The position numbers and the translations under genes are program-made. This document shows positions 42,012 to 51,802 of a stretch of 64,000 bases of DNA, piece after piece. The stretch is from Verrucomicrobiaceae bacterium. GTDB lineage: Bacteria; Verrucomicrobiota; Verrucomicrobiia; Verrucomicrobiales; Verrucomicrobiaceae. Numbering within the stretch: position 1 is the stretch's first letter; each line of letters begins with the position of its first letter. The notes below the pieces were generated by a model that was given only the letters and a program-made list of their open reading frames with translations, did not search any database and was not told where the DNA came from. The DNA is taken from contig JAIYDW010000249.1 in the NCBI GenBank assembly GCA_027487315.1, positions 1 to 64,000 of the forward strand, in the 5' to 3' direction.

Positions 42012-45000
42012 TCATGGTCTGGTCACTTTGAGACGCACAAACCGCCTACCATTGGTTCCCGCTGGAACGGTCGCTTTGATTTGCTGCGTGGTTCCGTTGT
42101 CGCTTAATAGGCTACTGGTCACTCCGGCAGTGCTCCAGGTCGTCAGATTATCGGTCCACTCGACAGTGTAGGTCACGTCGGTGGCGGATTTGTTTTTGGT
42201 GTAGGTGTATTCGAGATTGGAGCCATTGCGGGCGGCGGAGTGCGGTAGGCTGGTGTTGGTGCTCGGGCTGCTGGCAAAGGCGTATTCGAGGAGATTGAAC
42301 ACGCCGTCTTTATCGTCGTCGGCTTGCTCGCCTGCGATAAGGGTGTTGTTCGTATTGGCTCCGAAACTGGTAGCCTGCCAGGTCTGCCAGGCGGTGGGCG
42401 TGATGCGGGTGAGGACAACGTCATTGCCACTGCCACCGGTGTAGCTGATGCGCCACCATTGGGCGTCTTCGTAGAACTCTGCTCCTTCCGGAAGTCCGCT
42501 AAAAGTGCCGCTGACGGCAAGGCTGGTGCCGGTGTTATCAATGATGCGGAAGGAGCTACCTGCGACGAGTCCAGGCGCTGCGACGAGATCGAGCATGCCT
42601 GCCAAGGCCACGCTGCTGGTGGCGCTGGTGAGGCGGAGTTGATCGTATTGCGTGCCAGCAGTGGTGCCATTGAGGCGAAAGCGCACGCTGCCTGCGGAGT
42701 TTACGGTTAGGCTGCCTGCCACCGTGCGGATTCCTGTTGTTGCCCCGAAGGTCACAGTGCCGCCATCGACGATCAAGCTGCTGTTGAGGCTGCCAGCGAG
42801 ATCGAGCGTGCCTGCCTGCACGGTGCTGCCGCCGGTGAAGGTGTTGGCACCGCTGAGTGTGACGGTGCCGCTCGTGGTCTTGGTCAAAGCAGCCGAGCCA
42901 CCGAGTCGTGCGCTCACTGCCCCGCTGCGCACATCATAGCTCGTGCCGGCGAGGAACTGCGTGGAGGACCCGGTGCTATTGACGATGCTGCCGCCGAAAA
43001 GCTCCACTGGACCGAGCGTTTCGCTAAAGGCATTCAAGTCGAAAACTGCGCCAGTGTTCACGATGAGATCAAGCGTGCTGCTGAATCGCTCACTGGCTCC
43101 GAGTTTTGACGTGCCGGATTGCAGATTCAGGAAGCCCACGGTGCTCATCGTGCCAGAGAAAGTGAGCGTTCCTGCGCCTTGCTTGATGTAGGTGCCGGTG
43201 CCGCCCCAGTTGTTGGTGACGGTGCGATCTGTGGCATCATCGTAAATCATCGTCCCAAAGTTCACAACGGCTCCTGGCAGTGAAACGAGATTCGTGCTGA
43301 GCGTGCCTTGATTGACCGTGGTGGTGCCCGTGTGTGAGGCGAGGCCATTGAGCTGGAGTGTGCCGGTGCCGTTTTTCACCAGAGCACCAGCACCCGAGAT
43401 GGTACCATTCATGATCGTGGTGCCACTACCGGCAAAGGTTAGGGCAAAGGCACCTGTGGTGGTATCGAGATCACTGGCGAGCGTTAGTGTGCCCGTGCCA
43501 GCACCACTGCCGATTCGGGCACCGGCGTCCATCACGAGCAGTCCGCTGAAACTCACGGCGCTGTTGTCTTCCACATCCAGCGCACCGGAGGTTCCCGTCT
43601 CACCATTGCCGGAAAGACGCACTGTCTCAGTACTGGTGAAGTTGACGCCGCCCGCGAGTGCTAAGGTCGCGCCGCTTGCCACGGTGGTGTTGGCAGCAGT
43701 CGTGCCGAGTGCGCCACTGTGAGTCACGACGATTTCACCGTTTTGAATATCCATCGTGCCGGTGAAGGCGTTGGCATTGGTTAGCCAAGCCGCGCCCGTG
43801 TTGATCTTCACGAGATCGCCAAAAGAGGCACCGATAGCGCTGTTGACATTGACTCGCCCATTGCCCGCGAGAGTGATTTTGCGAGCCGCAGCTGTGCTGG
43901 TGAGCACGCTATTGATGTTCAGCGCCGTAGTGGATGCAGGGCTGTTGTTGGCAAAGGTCAGATCATTCTGCGCTTGGATCGCGGTGTTGACTGTTTGGGC
44001 CGTTGTGACGTCGCCATTCACCACGATCCCGCCCACACCGGTGCCAGATACCAGTTTACCGAGCAGCAGTTTAAACGAACCCGCAGCGAGTGTCATGGCC
44101 GGACAGTCAGGCGTGGTGAAATAGAGTTCCTTCACGTTCTTATCTCCAAGCAGAGAGACGATGGTGCGGGTCGTGGCACGGTTAAAAATCGCCGCATCGC
44201 CTGAGTCAGGCACGCCATCTGGCCCCCAGTTTGCTGGAGTGCCCCAGTTCCCACTTTCCGCACCTTCCCAGCCGGGCTTCATCCAAACCTTCACGTTGGC
44301 GATGTTCATGCTGGAGCCATTCATCGTCGGGCCAGGTGTGCCGGCCCACGGGATGACTTTGGTGCTAAACATGACCTGTAGCGGCAGCATGCTCTGACAG
44401 GCTGAAACTTGGGATGCCGTGGCCGTGTAAACGAGCTGCCCATCCCAATACCAACGCATGCTGCCATCCGTCGCCCATTCCAGTCCCGCTGTATGATAAC
44501 CAGGATAAATTTCCGGCACTGAATGGGATGTTCCCAGGTTGTCATGCACGGGCTGCCAGTCATGCAGCGTCACATGATTGTCATTGTGCGCATGGGCCTC
44601 GGAGATGTCGATCTCTTGCCCGTCCACATCATTACCGAGGTTGGCGGGAGTGGACAGCCAGAAGGCATTGTTAAGACCATCGCTACTACCGATTTGAAAA
44701 ACGGATTCGTAGTAGCCAAAGCGCTGTGTGAACTGAGTGGTATAAAGCCCGCCCGTGTCCCATTCCGTGCCATTCGCTGTGGTGGTGAGCCGTAGTTGCC
44801 CGCTGCTCACGGTGTTGTTTGGCCGATTGTCATACACGGCCCACACCGCTGGATTGAAGGCCGTTCCGTCGAACTCATCTGCAAAGGTCGTTTGCGTGTA
44901 GCCCGGCATGGGTTGCTCATTGAGGACGAACTGCACGGCATCTGCCGAGACAAACCCATTGGCTCCATCATTGCGCAAAAGCACATTCCCAGTCGTGCCA

Positions 45001-45668
45001 GCCGCAAAGTCAAACGAGCCCACTTTCACCCAAGTGCCACCATTGACCCGCTGGTTCACTCTGGTGAAAATTGTTCCAGCAGTCGAGTTCACATCCACAC
45101 GGACATTCGAGGCGCGGATCGAATCGGCGACCCACCACATGTAGACATCATAACGCCCGGCCAAAGGCAGCGTGGGCCTGAACCGCACACTCTTTCCACC
45201 TGTCCCGCCAGTATTGCCATCTTGCAGGTAGTTACTGCCAAAGTAGCCAGCAAGGCCCGTGCTCGCCGTCCACCCGGCGCTGATCGTCACGCCAGTCGCG
45301 GCGGTATTGTCCAAGACAATCGAAGGAGTCGTGCTGACTGTTGGCGAGGCCACACCCTCGCCTGTGCCATCAATCGCCGTCAGGCGGTAAAAGTAACGAG
45401 TGCCCGCCACTGCCGTCGTATCGGTGAAACTCGTGGTCGTCGGCGAGCCAACTACGCTAAACGGTCCAGTCGCCACCATGGCTCGCTTCACGCTGTAGCT
45501 GGTCGCACCTGCAGCCGCAGTCCATGTCAAACTCACCTGACCTGCAAAAGGTGGCGCTGTCAGTGCAACATTAGCCGGAGGAGCAGGCGCAGCCACGGCG
45601 TGAACGGCCAGTAGTCCAAGGATCGCAAACACGATACGAAGGTTAGGTTTTGGCAAAAGGCGGCTCAT
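42012..45668 (-). CDS. Giant secreted GH16 glycosidase with autotransporter-type beta-strand repeats
   Basis: A 1218-residue exported protein. Order of domains: signal peptide (1-27); fibronectin type III domain (about 28-118); a golvesin-like beta-sandwich module (about 120-250, GGKSVRFRPTLPLAGRYDVYMWW); a GH16 glucanase domain (about 255-470) with the catalytic E-x-D-x-x-E as EIDISE (Glu352, Asp354, Glu357); then ~500 residues of beta-helix repeats of the autotransporter-associated type (GTLQLNGLASHTGTTTVNQG, GTVTLSGANTFTGGSTV). The C-terminal domain has a DDDKDGVFNLLEYA calcium-type motif. There is no obvious C-terminal barrel. GH16 enzymes cut beta-1,3/1,4-glucans, laminarin, agarose or carrageenan. 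The strand composition is less skewed than in flanking genes. Confidence 0.88.
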   Translation of the reverse strand: MSRLLPKPNLRIVFAILGLLAVHAVAAPAPPANVALTAPPFAGQVSLTWTAAAGATSYSVKRAMVATGPFSVVGSPTTTSFTDTTAVAGTRYFYRLTAIDGTGEGVASPTVSTTPSIVLDNTAATGVTISAGWTASTGLAGYFGSNYLQDGNTGGTGGKSVRFRPTLPLAGRYDVYMWWVADSIRASNVRVDVNSTAGTIFTRVNQRVNGGTWVKVGSFDFAAGTTGNVLLRNDGANGFVSADAVQFVLNEQPMPGYTQTTFADEFDGTAFNPAVWAVYDNRPNNTVSSGQLRLTTTANGTEWDTGGLYTTQFTQRFGYYESVFQIGSSDGLNNAFWLSTPANLGNDVDGQEIDISEAHAHNDNHVTLHDWQPVHDNLGTSHSVPEIYPGYHTAGLEWATDGSMRWYWDGQLVYTATASQVSACQSMLPLQVMFSTKVIPWAGTPGPTMNGSSMNIANVKVWMKPGWEGAESGNWGTPANWGPDGVPDSGDAAIFNRATTRTIVSLLGDKNVKELYFTTPDCPAMTLAAGSFKLLLGKLVSGTGVGGIVVNGDVTTAQTVNTAIQAQNDLTFANNSPASTTALNINSVLTSTAAARKITLAGNGRVNVNSAIGASFGDLVKINTGAAWLTNANAFTGTMDIQNGEIVVTHSGALGTTAANTTVASGATLALAGGVNFTSTETVRLSGNGETGTSGALDVEDNSAVSFSGLLVMDAGARIGSGAGTGTLTLASDLDTTTGAFALTFAGSGTTIMNGTISGAGALVKNGTGTLQLNGLASHTGTTTVNQGTLSTNLVSLPGAVVNFGTMIYDDATDRTVTNNWGGTGTYIKQGAGTLTFSGTMSTVGFLNLQSGTSKLGASERFSSTLDLIVNTGAVFDLNAFSETLGPVELFGGSIVNSTGSSTQFLAGTSYDVRSGAVSARLGGSAALTKTTSGTVTLSGANTFTGGSTVQAGTLDLAGSLNSSLIVDGGTVTFGATTGIRTVAGSLTVNSAGSVRFRLNGTTAGTQYDQLRLTSATSSVALAGMLDLVAAPGLVAGSSFRIIDNTGTSLAVSGTFSGLPEGAEFYEDAQWWRISYTGGSGNDVVLTRITPTAWQTWQATSFGANTNNTLIAGEQADDDKDGVFNLLEYAFASSPSTNTSLPHSAARNGSNLEYTYTKNKSATDVTYTVEWTDNLTTWSTAGVTSSLLSDNGTTQQIKATVPAGTNGRRFVRLKVTRP

Positions 45669-45766
45669 GAGAGGGTTGGTGGTCAGGGCTGTTTTATCAA
45701 ACGCATTCGCAGAAGCCTAGACATTTCAACGAATCGTCGGCGGCCTGCTACTTGGTCACTGGGTGG

Positions 45767-46261
45767 TCACTGGGACAGAGCTGCTTTCACAGCGATGGCC
45801 GCCGAAAATGCCGTGATCGGACGGAGGCGGATGTTGCGGAAATAGACCTCTGAGCCTGCGAGGCTGCGCATCCAGACATTCCAGAAAGCGCCATGTTTGC
45901 CCGTGCAGTGGTAGAGCAAGCCGCTATCTCGTGCTCGGTCGAGCCGTGGTGCCCACTTCTTTTCGCCGAACTTCACCTCAAAAGAATAATGGTAGTCGCC
46001 GTATTCTTTGAGCGTGGTCAGGCCACCGTAGATTTCGCCTGTGATCTTGAGCACAGGTGTTCCTTCCTCTTCGATCACCGTGAAGACCTTCTTCGGATCG
46101 TTGTTCAAGCCTAGCGGTGTGCCTTTATTGTAGTTGTCTGACTGCGGCGTGCCTGGGGGTAGTCCCTCTACACTCTGATTTTTTACCACCCAGTTTTTAC
46201 CGGCTGCTGTTCGGAAAGTAAGATGGAGCACGATTGGGATTTGAGTTTGGATTGAGAACAA
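45767..46261 (-). pseudogene. DUF1080 gene remnant with internal deletion
   Basis: The frame encodes a DUF1080-type core (KNWVVKNQSVEGLPPGTP ... EIYGGLTTLKEYGDYHYSFE ... DSGLLYHCTGKHGAFWNVWM). It then jumps from WMRS straight to GSEVYFRNIRLRPI, which normally lies about a hundred residues later and closes the domain. There is no signal peptide, and the only possible start is a TTG (46261) with no ribosome-binding site, so the 5' end has also been lost. The product, if made, would be a non-functional jelly roll. It follows the sulfatase gene and a 33-bp relic of another gene (46288-46320), so this end of the locus has decayed. Confidence 0.75.
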
Positions 46262-46287
46262 TGGCTGGCCAATGTCAGCGTCTTGGC

Positions 46288-46320
46288 TCAGCGGGTGACA
46301 CGGTTCAGCGAGTTCCCACG
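46288..46320 (-). pseudogene. Relic of a PhoD-like gene 3' end
   Basis: The 33 bases encode RGNSLNRVTR-stop, the same ten residues that end the intact PhoD-like protein at 47859-47891. By hand count the two stretches agree at 27 of 33 positions, with mostly synonymous differences. No upstream similarity is seen, as the sulfatase gene follows directly. It looks like the last codons of a lost paralogue, or the footprint of a recombination. Confidence 0.6.
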
Positions 46321-46327
46321 GATCTGA

Positions 46328-47845
46328 CTATTCGACGCCCTTTTTCTTACCGGCCTTGCGCATGGCTCTTTTGTCATCCTTGTTGGTGGGGGAGTCAGGC
46401 TCGTTGTGCGCAGGCAGGAGTGCTTTGAACTTGGCCATGATTTCCTTGGATTCGGGATTGGCGGCCAGGTTTTTGTGTTCCAGCGGGTCGGTGCTGTGGT
46501 CGTAGAGTTCCTCTGCGCCATTCGCTTTGCCGCCATACCAGGTGTAGCGGTAACGGCCATCGGTGAGGGAATGGTTGCTGAACTGGTAGGTGGTCAGGGT
46601 GGGATGATTCCACTCCATCTTCGGGTCCTTCAGCAAGGGCACAAAGCTGCGTCCTTCGTTCTCCGCATTGGGCGGGAGGCCGCACAACTCAACCAACGTG
46701 GGATACATATCGAGCAGGTTGACGACGCCATCGCATTTGACGCCGGCGGGAGTCATGTCGGGCACGCGGACCATGAAGGGTACGCGGTCAGACTCTTCCC
46801 AGAGGTCGGTTTTGCCGTATTTGGTCTTTTCGCCCAGATGCCAGCCGTGATCGCCCCAGAGCATGAGGATGGTGCTGTCAGCATGCTGGCTCTTCTTCAA
46901 TGCATCGAACAGCACACCCAGACAATGGTCCACGTAGCTGATGTTTGCGAGGTAGGCGCGTTGCGCTTGCTTGTGCATGTTGGCTTTGTCGATCGCGTCA
47001 AACGAGCCAATCGAAGATTTGAACAGGTGCTTTCCATTCGCGTCCACGATGTCGTTGAGATCGTCGCGGAAGATTTCGACCGGCTTGATGGTTTCCAGCG
47101 GATAGAGGTCAAAAAACTGCTGTGGGACGAACCACGGCAGATGCGGTTTCGAGATGCCCAGGGCCATGAAGAATGGCTTGCCATCGAAATCGCGTTTGAG
47201 CTGATCTGCCGCCCATTGGCAGGCGACATAGTCCTTCGTCTCTTCGACCGCGGCCTTGCAGGCTCCCCACTTCGTCACTTCCTTTTCCTCACCTTTCTCC
47301 TGGCCCTTTTCGTCGGCTTTTTCGCCTGAGGCGGATGACGGAGATTCCTCCCAGAGCATGCCTTTGTTGCGTCCTCCGCCTTCAGCGAACTCTTGGAACG
47401 CCCATTGGCCCTCATCCATCCCTTCAGACGTCGGATGCTTGTGGAAGATCTTTCCCGTGGAGAGTGTGTGGTAGCCGTTCTTGGCGAAGTATTCGGGAAG
47501 GGTGACCACATCCTTGGCTTTCGGGGCTTTCTTCAGGTCTTGAGTGTTGCCGTAAATGCCCGTCGTGGAAGGGCGTTTGCCGGTCAGGATCGCCGAGCGA
47601 CTCGGGCAGCAAACCGTGGATGCGCAATAGGCCTTGTTCATCACCATCGCCTGCTCTTTGGCGAGCCGGTCAAGGTTCGGCGTGATCGCCTGTGAGTTGC
47701 CGCCGAAGCATCCGACCCAGTCGTTCAAGTCGTCAACGGCAATGAAGAGGACGTTGTAGGGCTTGGTGGGCTTGTCTGGGCTCGTTTGAGCGCCTGCAAC
47801 GGATGCCATCAAGGCGCTGGCGAGAATGAGGTGTTTGAGCTTCAT
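46328..47845 (-). CDS. Secreted sulfatase (iduronate-2-sulfatase-like)
   Basis: A 505-residue exported sulfatase. A signal peptide (KLKHLILASALMASVAGA) is followed by NVLFIAVDDLNDWVGCFGG (metal-binding Asp residues). The formylglycine site is Cys79 in CCPSRSAILTGKRP, which conforms to C-x-P-x-R. LMLWGDHGWHLGEKTKYGK carries the later metal ligands. The start of the mature domain, GISKPHLPWFVP and the length match iduronate-2-sulfatase-like family members in PVC bacteria. A Lys/Glu-rich insertion (~170-190, GEKADEKGQEKGEEK) is not usual. The basic C-terminus (AMRKAGKKKG) is similar in character to the other sulfatase. It is 13 bp downstream of the PhoD-like gene and belongs to the ECF-sigma locus. 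Confidence 0.93.
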   Translation of the reverse strand: MKLKHLILASALMASVAGAQTSPDKPTKPYNVLFIAVDDLNDWVGCFGGNSQAITPNLDRLAKEQAMVMNKAYCASTVCCPSRSAILTGKRPSTTGIYGNTQDLKKAPKAKDVVTLPEYFAKNGYHTLSTGKIFHKHPTSEGMDEGQWAFQEFAEGGGRNKGMLWEESPSSASGEKADEKGQEKGEEKEVTKWGACKAAVEETKDYVACQWAADQLKRDFDGKPFFMALGISKPHLPWFVPQQFFDLYPLETIKPVEIFRDDLNDIVDANGKHLFKSSIGSFDAIDKANMHKQAQRAYLANISYVDHCLGVLFDALKKSQHADSTILMLWGDHGWHLGEKTKYGKTDLWEESDRVPFMVRVPDMTPAGVKCDGVVNLLDMYPTLVELCGLPPNAENEGRSFVPLLKDPKMEWNHPTLTTYQFSNHSLTDGRYRYTWYGGKANGAEELYDHSTDPLEHKNLAANPESKEIMAKFKALLPAHNEPDSPTNKDDKRAMRKAGKKKGVE

Positions 47846-47858
47846 GGTGATTGGCAGG

Positions 47859-49274
47859 TTAGCGAGTGACGCGATTCAGGGAGTTCCCTCGTGAATCGAA
47901 ATGCTCGAGCGTGAGCTGTTCGGCGGCAGCGGTGATTTGGAGGAAGCCACCTTGCGGTGTAGCGGAGGTGTAAGGCTGTTTGATGAGAGCGTCTGGATCG
48001 GAGCCGTTCTTGGCTCCGGGCGCGACTCCCATGCGTGAGTTTTCATCATTCAAAGCCCCACAGGCGAACTCCTCGATGCCGGAGGGATGAATGCTGTGGT
48101 ATTGCCAATGACGGTCACCGCAGATGAGCTTGAGGTTATCAATCTTGTTTTCTTTCAACCAGGCAAAGAAGGCATCGGCTTCGTGACGAAAGCCGCTGAT
48201 GTCGGCGTGGTTATCGATCTTCTTTTTGTCGTCGGGGCCGACCATGGGAGTGGGCGAGATGATGATCTTCCATTTCGCATCGCTGGCCTTGAGTGTGGCT
48301 TTAATCCATTCAAGCTGCTCGGTGCCCCAGAGTGATTTTCCCGGGCCATCGGCCATTTCATTGGGCGAGCGATAGTCACGGCCTTCGGTGAGCCAAATTT
48401 GCAGGTTCTTGCCGACGCGATGGGTTCGGTAGCTGGGGCTTGGAACAGGCAACTGCTCGCGGAACATATCGATGCCGGTCTTTGGCAAAGGCAGCTCGCT
48501 GCTGGTGTTATCGCTTTCGTTGTATCGGAAGTCGTGATCGTCCTTTGACCAATAAGTCGGCACGTGACGGAAGAACTCAATCATGCGCGGAAAGCGAAAC
48601 TGCTCATGCCAGCACTTGCGCAGTTGTGGTACCGTCTTGGCCACACGAAGCGGGTGGTCGTAATAGACAATGTCGCCCGTGCCGATGAAGAAGTCAGGTC
48701 GCAGTTTCAGCATGGTTTCAAAGGAGGGAAAGCCGAGTCGCTTATCTTCCGACGTAGCTGTCTCCGGCCCGCTGGCCTTGCCTTTCTTGCCGAGCATGAA
48801 CTTGTTGTAGTTCATGCAACTGCCCACGATGAACTTCACCGGCGTGTCGGTCTCACCGCTCGGCAAGGTCTTGAAGGAACACTCCGGACCTGGCTTGGCA
48901 CTTGCTTCCGAGCTGCCAAAGACCGGGCGGCAGTAGTAAGCCGTGTTCGGTTTGAGAGAGGTGAGTTCAGCGCGGAGAATGAAGTCACTGTCATCACTCG
49001 CAGCCTGAAACATCGTGCGGTGAGCAGCACTGAAATCCACCTTTGAGCTCCATTCGAAGCAAACTATCCCGTTGGCACCTGGAAGGTCACCGTTTGCATC
49101 GAGTTCCGTGGCGCTCGTTAGTCGCGTCTGCAGGCGGGCGGTGGACTGTGTGACTTCACCACACATGGTGCCTTGCCCGAGGTAGGGAGCTTGGGCATCT
49201 GCGGCGTGAAGGAGCTGACGTTGCCACACCAAGAGTGGGAGGGCTTTGAGGATTTGGCGGCGGGCTGTCTTCAT
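47859..49274 (-). CDS. PhoD-like alkaline phosphatase/phosphodiesterase family protein
   Basis: A 471-residue protein with a basic, possibly Tat-like leader (MKTARRQILKALPLLVWQR). An N-terminal fibronectin-like domain (YLGQGTMCGEVTQSTARLQTR shortened; ends CSFKTL) is followed by a metallophosphatase domain. Its metal ligands are in VGSCMNYN, FFIGTGDIVYYD, YWSKDDHDF (with NESD after it), WIKATLKASDAKWKIIIS and CGDRHWQYH. PhoD-type enzymes hydrolyse phosphate esters; PVC genomes carry many such genes beside sulfatases, where the true substrate may differ. It is 13 bp upstream of the sulfatase and 25 bp downstream of the DUF1592 gene. Its last ten residues reappear as a relic at 46288. Confidence 0.88.
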   Translation of the reverse strand: MKTARRQILKALPLLVWQRQLLHAADAQAPYLGQGTMCGEVTQSTARLQTRLTSATELDANGDLPGANGIVCFEWSSKVDFSAAHRTMFQAASDDSDFILRAELTSLKPNTAYYCRPVFGSSEASAKPGPECSFKTLPSGETDTPVKFIVGSCMNYNKFMLGKKGKASGPETATSEDKRLGFPSFETMLKLRPDFFIGTGDIVYYDHPLRVAKTVPQLRKCWHEQFRFPRMIEFFRHVPTYWSKDDHDFRYNESDNTSSELPLPKTGIDMFREQLPVPSPSYRTHRVGKNLQIWLTEGRDYRSPNEMADGPGKSLWGTEQLEWIKATLKASDAKWKIIISPTPMVGPDDKKKIDNHADISGFRHEADAFFAWLKENKIDNLKLICGDRHWQYHSIHPSGIEEFACGALNDENSRMGVAPGAKNGSDPDALIKQPYTSATPQGGFLQITAAAEQLTLEHFDSRGNSLNRVTR

Positions 49275-49299
49275 TGGTTGGGGAGATCTCGATAGCAGA

Positions 49300-51759
49300 T
49301 CAGCGGGTCAAAAAGGGCTCACTGCACACCACGGCTTCAATCAGTGAGCGCAGGCCGTATTCTTTCATGGGCAAATCAGCGACGATCTTCTCTACGGTGG
49401 CCTCATCGAGAGCTTCGATGCGGCGACCGCAGGCATAGGTGAGGAGGCGGTCGGTGAGCATGTGGGCGAAGAGGGCTTTGCGTTGAACGAGGATCTTTTT
49501 CAATCCGGTCACGTCGTCGAACTTCTCGCCGCTGGGCAGTTCACCGCTGGAGTCGATCTTGGTCTTCTCGATGCGTGGACGCCAGTCGCCGATGGCGTCG
49601 AAGTTCTCCAGGGCGAAGCCAAGCGGATCGATTTTCTGATGGCAGCCGTAGCAGTTCGGCGATTCGCGATGCTTGCTCAGCAGCTCGCGCATGGACTTGG
49701 CTCCGCGCACATCGGGATCAATGGCGGGCACATCATCGGGTGGCGGTGGTGGCGGTGTGCCGAGGATGTTTTCCAGCAGGAAAACGCCGCGTGTGACGGG
49801 TGACGTGTCGATGCCGTTGGCGGTGATCGTGAGCACGGAACCCATGCCAAGCAAGCCACCCCGTTTGTTGTTTTTGAAACTGACTTTACGGAACTCGTGC
49901 GCTTTGGCGGGAGCGCCCAACTCGCCGAGTTCGTAGTGTGTGGCGAGCGGTTGATTGAGGAAGCTGTAATCGCTATCGAGGAAGTTTACGATGCTGGCAT
50001 CACGCTCGATGAGGTCGCGCATGAACATCCGAGTCTCTTGCTTGAAGGCATCCTGGAAACCCTTCGAGTAGTATTCCTCGAACTCGCTGCGGTCTGGCGG
50101 CATGCCACCGAGGTTACGGAGATTCAGCCAGCTATCGAGAAAGCCTGCCACGAAGGCATCGGAACGTGAATCGTCAAGAAGGCGACGTGTCTGCGCGATG
50201 AGAACGTCTGGCTTCGTGAGGTCTTGGCTCAGCAGTTCTGCATCCGGCATCGTGGACCAGAGGAAGTACGAAAGCCGTGAAGCCAGCGCTTGATTAGAAA
50301 GCCTCTTGGAGTCCTGTTTCGTCTCCTGAGAAAGATAGACAAAGCCTGGTGAGCAAAGCGCGGCCTTCAATGCTGCTTTGAAGCCATCCAGCGGCGTGTG
50401 CCCCGTGCTGATCCGTTTTTCAGCGATGGCCATGAGACGATCCATTTCGTCTTTTGAAGCCGGACGACGATAAGCACGCTCCGCAAAGGTCTGGAGCAGC
50501 TCTCGCATGTTTTCTGGTGAGAAGCCTTGTTTGCCCAAAACAGCCTGCTGAGGCGCGGGCGGCCATTGGTCATGGATCGGGCCGCGAATCTTGACTTCAT
50601 CAATGCGGATGTGAGGGAACTTGCACACATGCAACGTGACCTGCTTGGCCTCAACGATTCCGAGCTTGCCTTCGTCGTCCTCGCTGATGAACTGCGGCCA
50701 TAGATCCTTGTGGTAGTCAGCAATCTTGAACCAGGTTTTGCGGATGTCTTCAGGCCCATTCGGGAAGACGAATCGGGGCGTGTGCCCAGCATCAAGCCAG
50801 ACCGTCATTGTGCGCCACTCGGATTCGCCGTCATTCAGAGCGAACTCAGCCAGCATCGGCTGTTGCGGATGTGGGAGTTCGAGCGGGCCGAATTTGGCAT
50901 CGCCCGGCACGATGCCGAATCGGAAAGGCTCGCGAATATCGGTGCCGAAGATTTCAGGATCATATGGATGCTGTCGGTTCATGGCCTTCACCAGCACCTG
51001 GATCTCATAAAAGCCGTCCGCAGGCACACCTTCCTCGAAGTCGTTGATGAAGCCGAAACCTGCGGTGTGCTTGTCTGAGTCCATGCACTCCATCACGAGC
51101 AGGTGACGGTTGTCATATTCGTTTCGCTTTTTCTCGGACTTCGCTTTGGTTTTGAACTCACCTTTGAAGTGCCACACCTGCTCCTTCGGCTGCTTTTGAT
51201 GAGCGAAGACTTTTTCCACCACGGCATCGGCGGCGTCGAGGTATTGATCGAGGAGGTAGCCAGAGGTTTGCAGCACATCGCCGAGGTTCTCCATGTGCTC
51301 TTCGGATTGATCGCGGGGGAACTTGGTGGTCGGATCAAAGGCGGCCATGTTCAGTGAGAACAAATCGCCGATGGTGTTGATGTATTCGTGACGGTTCAAT
51401 CGACGCAAAACGGCGCTGCCACCCGTGCTGGCGAGCGTTTCGCGGCCTGTTGTGAGGGCTTGCGTGAGTTGTTCGATGATGGCCTTTTGCTCATCGGCCG
51501 AGGGCTGCTTCGATTTCTCCGGCGGCATTTCACCGAGGTTGATTTGATCTAGGATGTCTTTGAGGTCGATCAGCGTGTCCACCTTGGCAACAGGCAGCGC
51601 GAGTGTGTCGAAACGGCGGTCGCCTTTTTGTTTCTCAGAGCCGTGGCAGTCGTTGCAGTAGGTGGAGAGGAACTCAGCAGGGCCGGCAAAAAGATGGGCT
51701 GTGAGGAGCAGTGAGAACAGCTGTCCCCATTGTTTGGCGGAGGTTCGTGATGGCAGCAT
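49300..51759 (-). CDS. DUF1587/DUF1592/DUF1588/DUF1585 cytochrome-type protein
   Basis: An 819-residue exported protein from the ATG at 51759, chosen because the signal peptide (WGQLFSLLLTAHLFAG) begins just after; the frame runs another 54 codons upstream without content. Near the N-terminus is a single c-type haem motif, CNDCH (Cys35, Cys38, His39), as in planctomycete-type cytochrome c. Then follow DUF1587 (RRLNRHEYINTIGDLF), a carbohydrate-binding-like beta region, DUF1595/1592 (LSYFLWSTMPDAELL), DUF1588 (RGGLLGMGSVLTITANG) and DUF1585 at the C-terminus (YACGRRIEALDE). Such proteins always pair with a DUF1552 gene, which is directly upstream here. The biochemistry is unproven; an extracellular oxidation linked to carbohydrate use is the usual idea. 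Confidence 0.9.
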   Translation of the reverse strand: MLPSRTSAKQWGQLFSLLLTAHLFAGPAEFLSTYCNDCHGSEKQKGDRRFDTLALPVAKVDTLIDLKDILDQINLGEMPPEKSKQPSADEQKAIIEQLTQALTTGRETLASTGGSAVLRRLNRHEYINTIGDLFSLNMAAFDPTTKFPRDQSEEHMENLGDVLQTSGYLLDQYLDAADAVVEKVFAHQKQPKEQVWHFKGEFKTKAKSEKKRNEYDNRHLLVMECMDSDKHTAGFGFINDFEEGVPADGFYEIQVLVKAMNRQHPYDPEIFGTDIREPFRFGIVPGDAKFGPLELPHPQQPMLAEFALNDGESEWRTMTVWLDAGHTPRFVFPNGPEDIRKTWFKIADYHKDLWPQFISEDDEGKLGIVEAKQVTLHVCKFPHIRIDEVKIRGPIHDQWPPAPQQAVLGKQGFSPENMRELLQTFAERAYRRPASKDEMDRLMAIAEKRISTGHTPLDGFKAALKAALCSPGFVYLSQETKQDSKRLSNQALASRLSYFLWSTMPDAELLSQDLTKPDVLIAQTRRLLDDSRSDAFVAGFLDSWLNLRNLGGMPPDRSEFEEYYSKGFQDAFKQETRMFMRDLIERDASIVNFLDSDYSFLNQPLATHYELGELGAPAKAHEFRKVSFKNNKRGGLLGMGSVLTITANGIDTSPVTRGVFLLENILGTPPPPPPDDVPAIDPDVRGAKSMRELLSKHRESPNCYGCHQKIDPLGFALENFDAIGDWRPRIEKTKIDSSGELPSGEKFDDVTGLKKILVQRKALFAHMLTDRLLTYACGRRIEALDEATVEKIVADLPMKEYGLRSLIEAVVCSEPFLTR

Positions 51760-51802
51760 GCTTGTGCTTGATTTTGAGAGTCGTGTGATACTTGAAATAG
51801 GT

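Noticed and set aside
45754-45775. Tandem GGTCACTGGGT/GGTCACTGGGA next to the DUF1080 remnant
   Set aside because: Two 11-bp units alone are too little to call an element; they were probably generated by slippage in decaying sequence.
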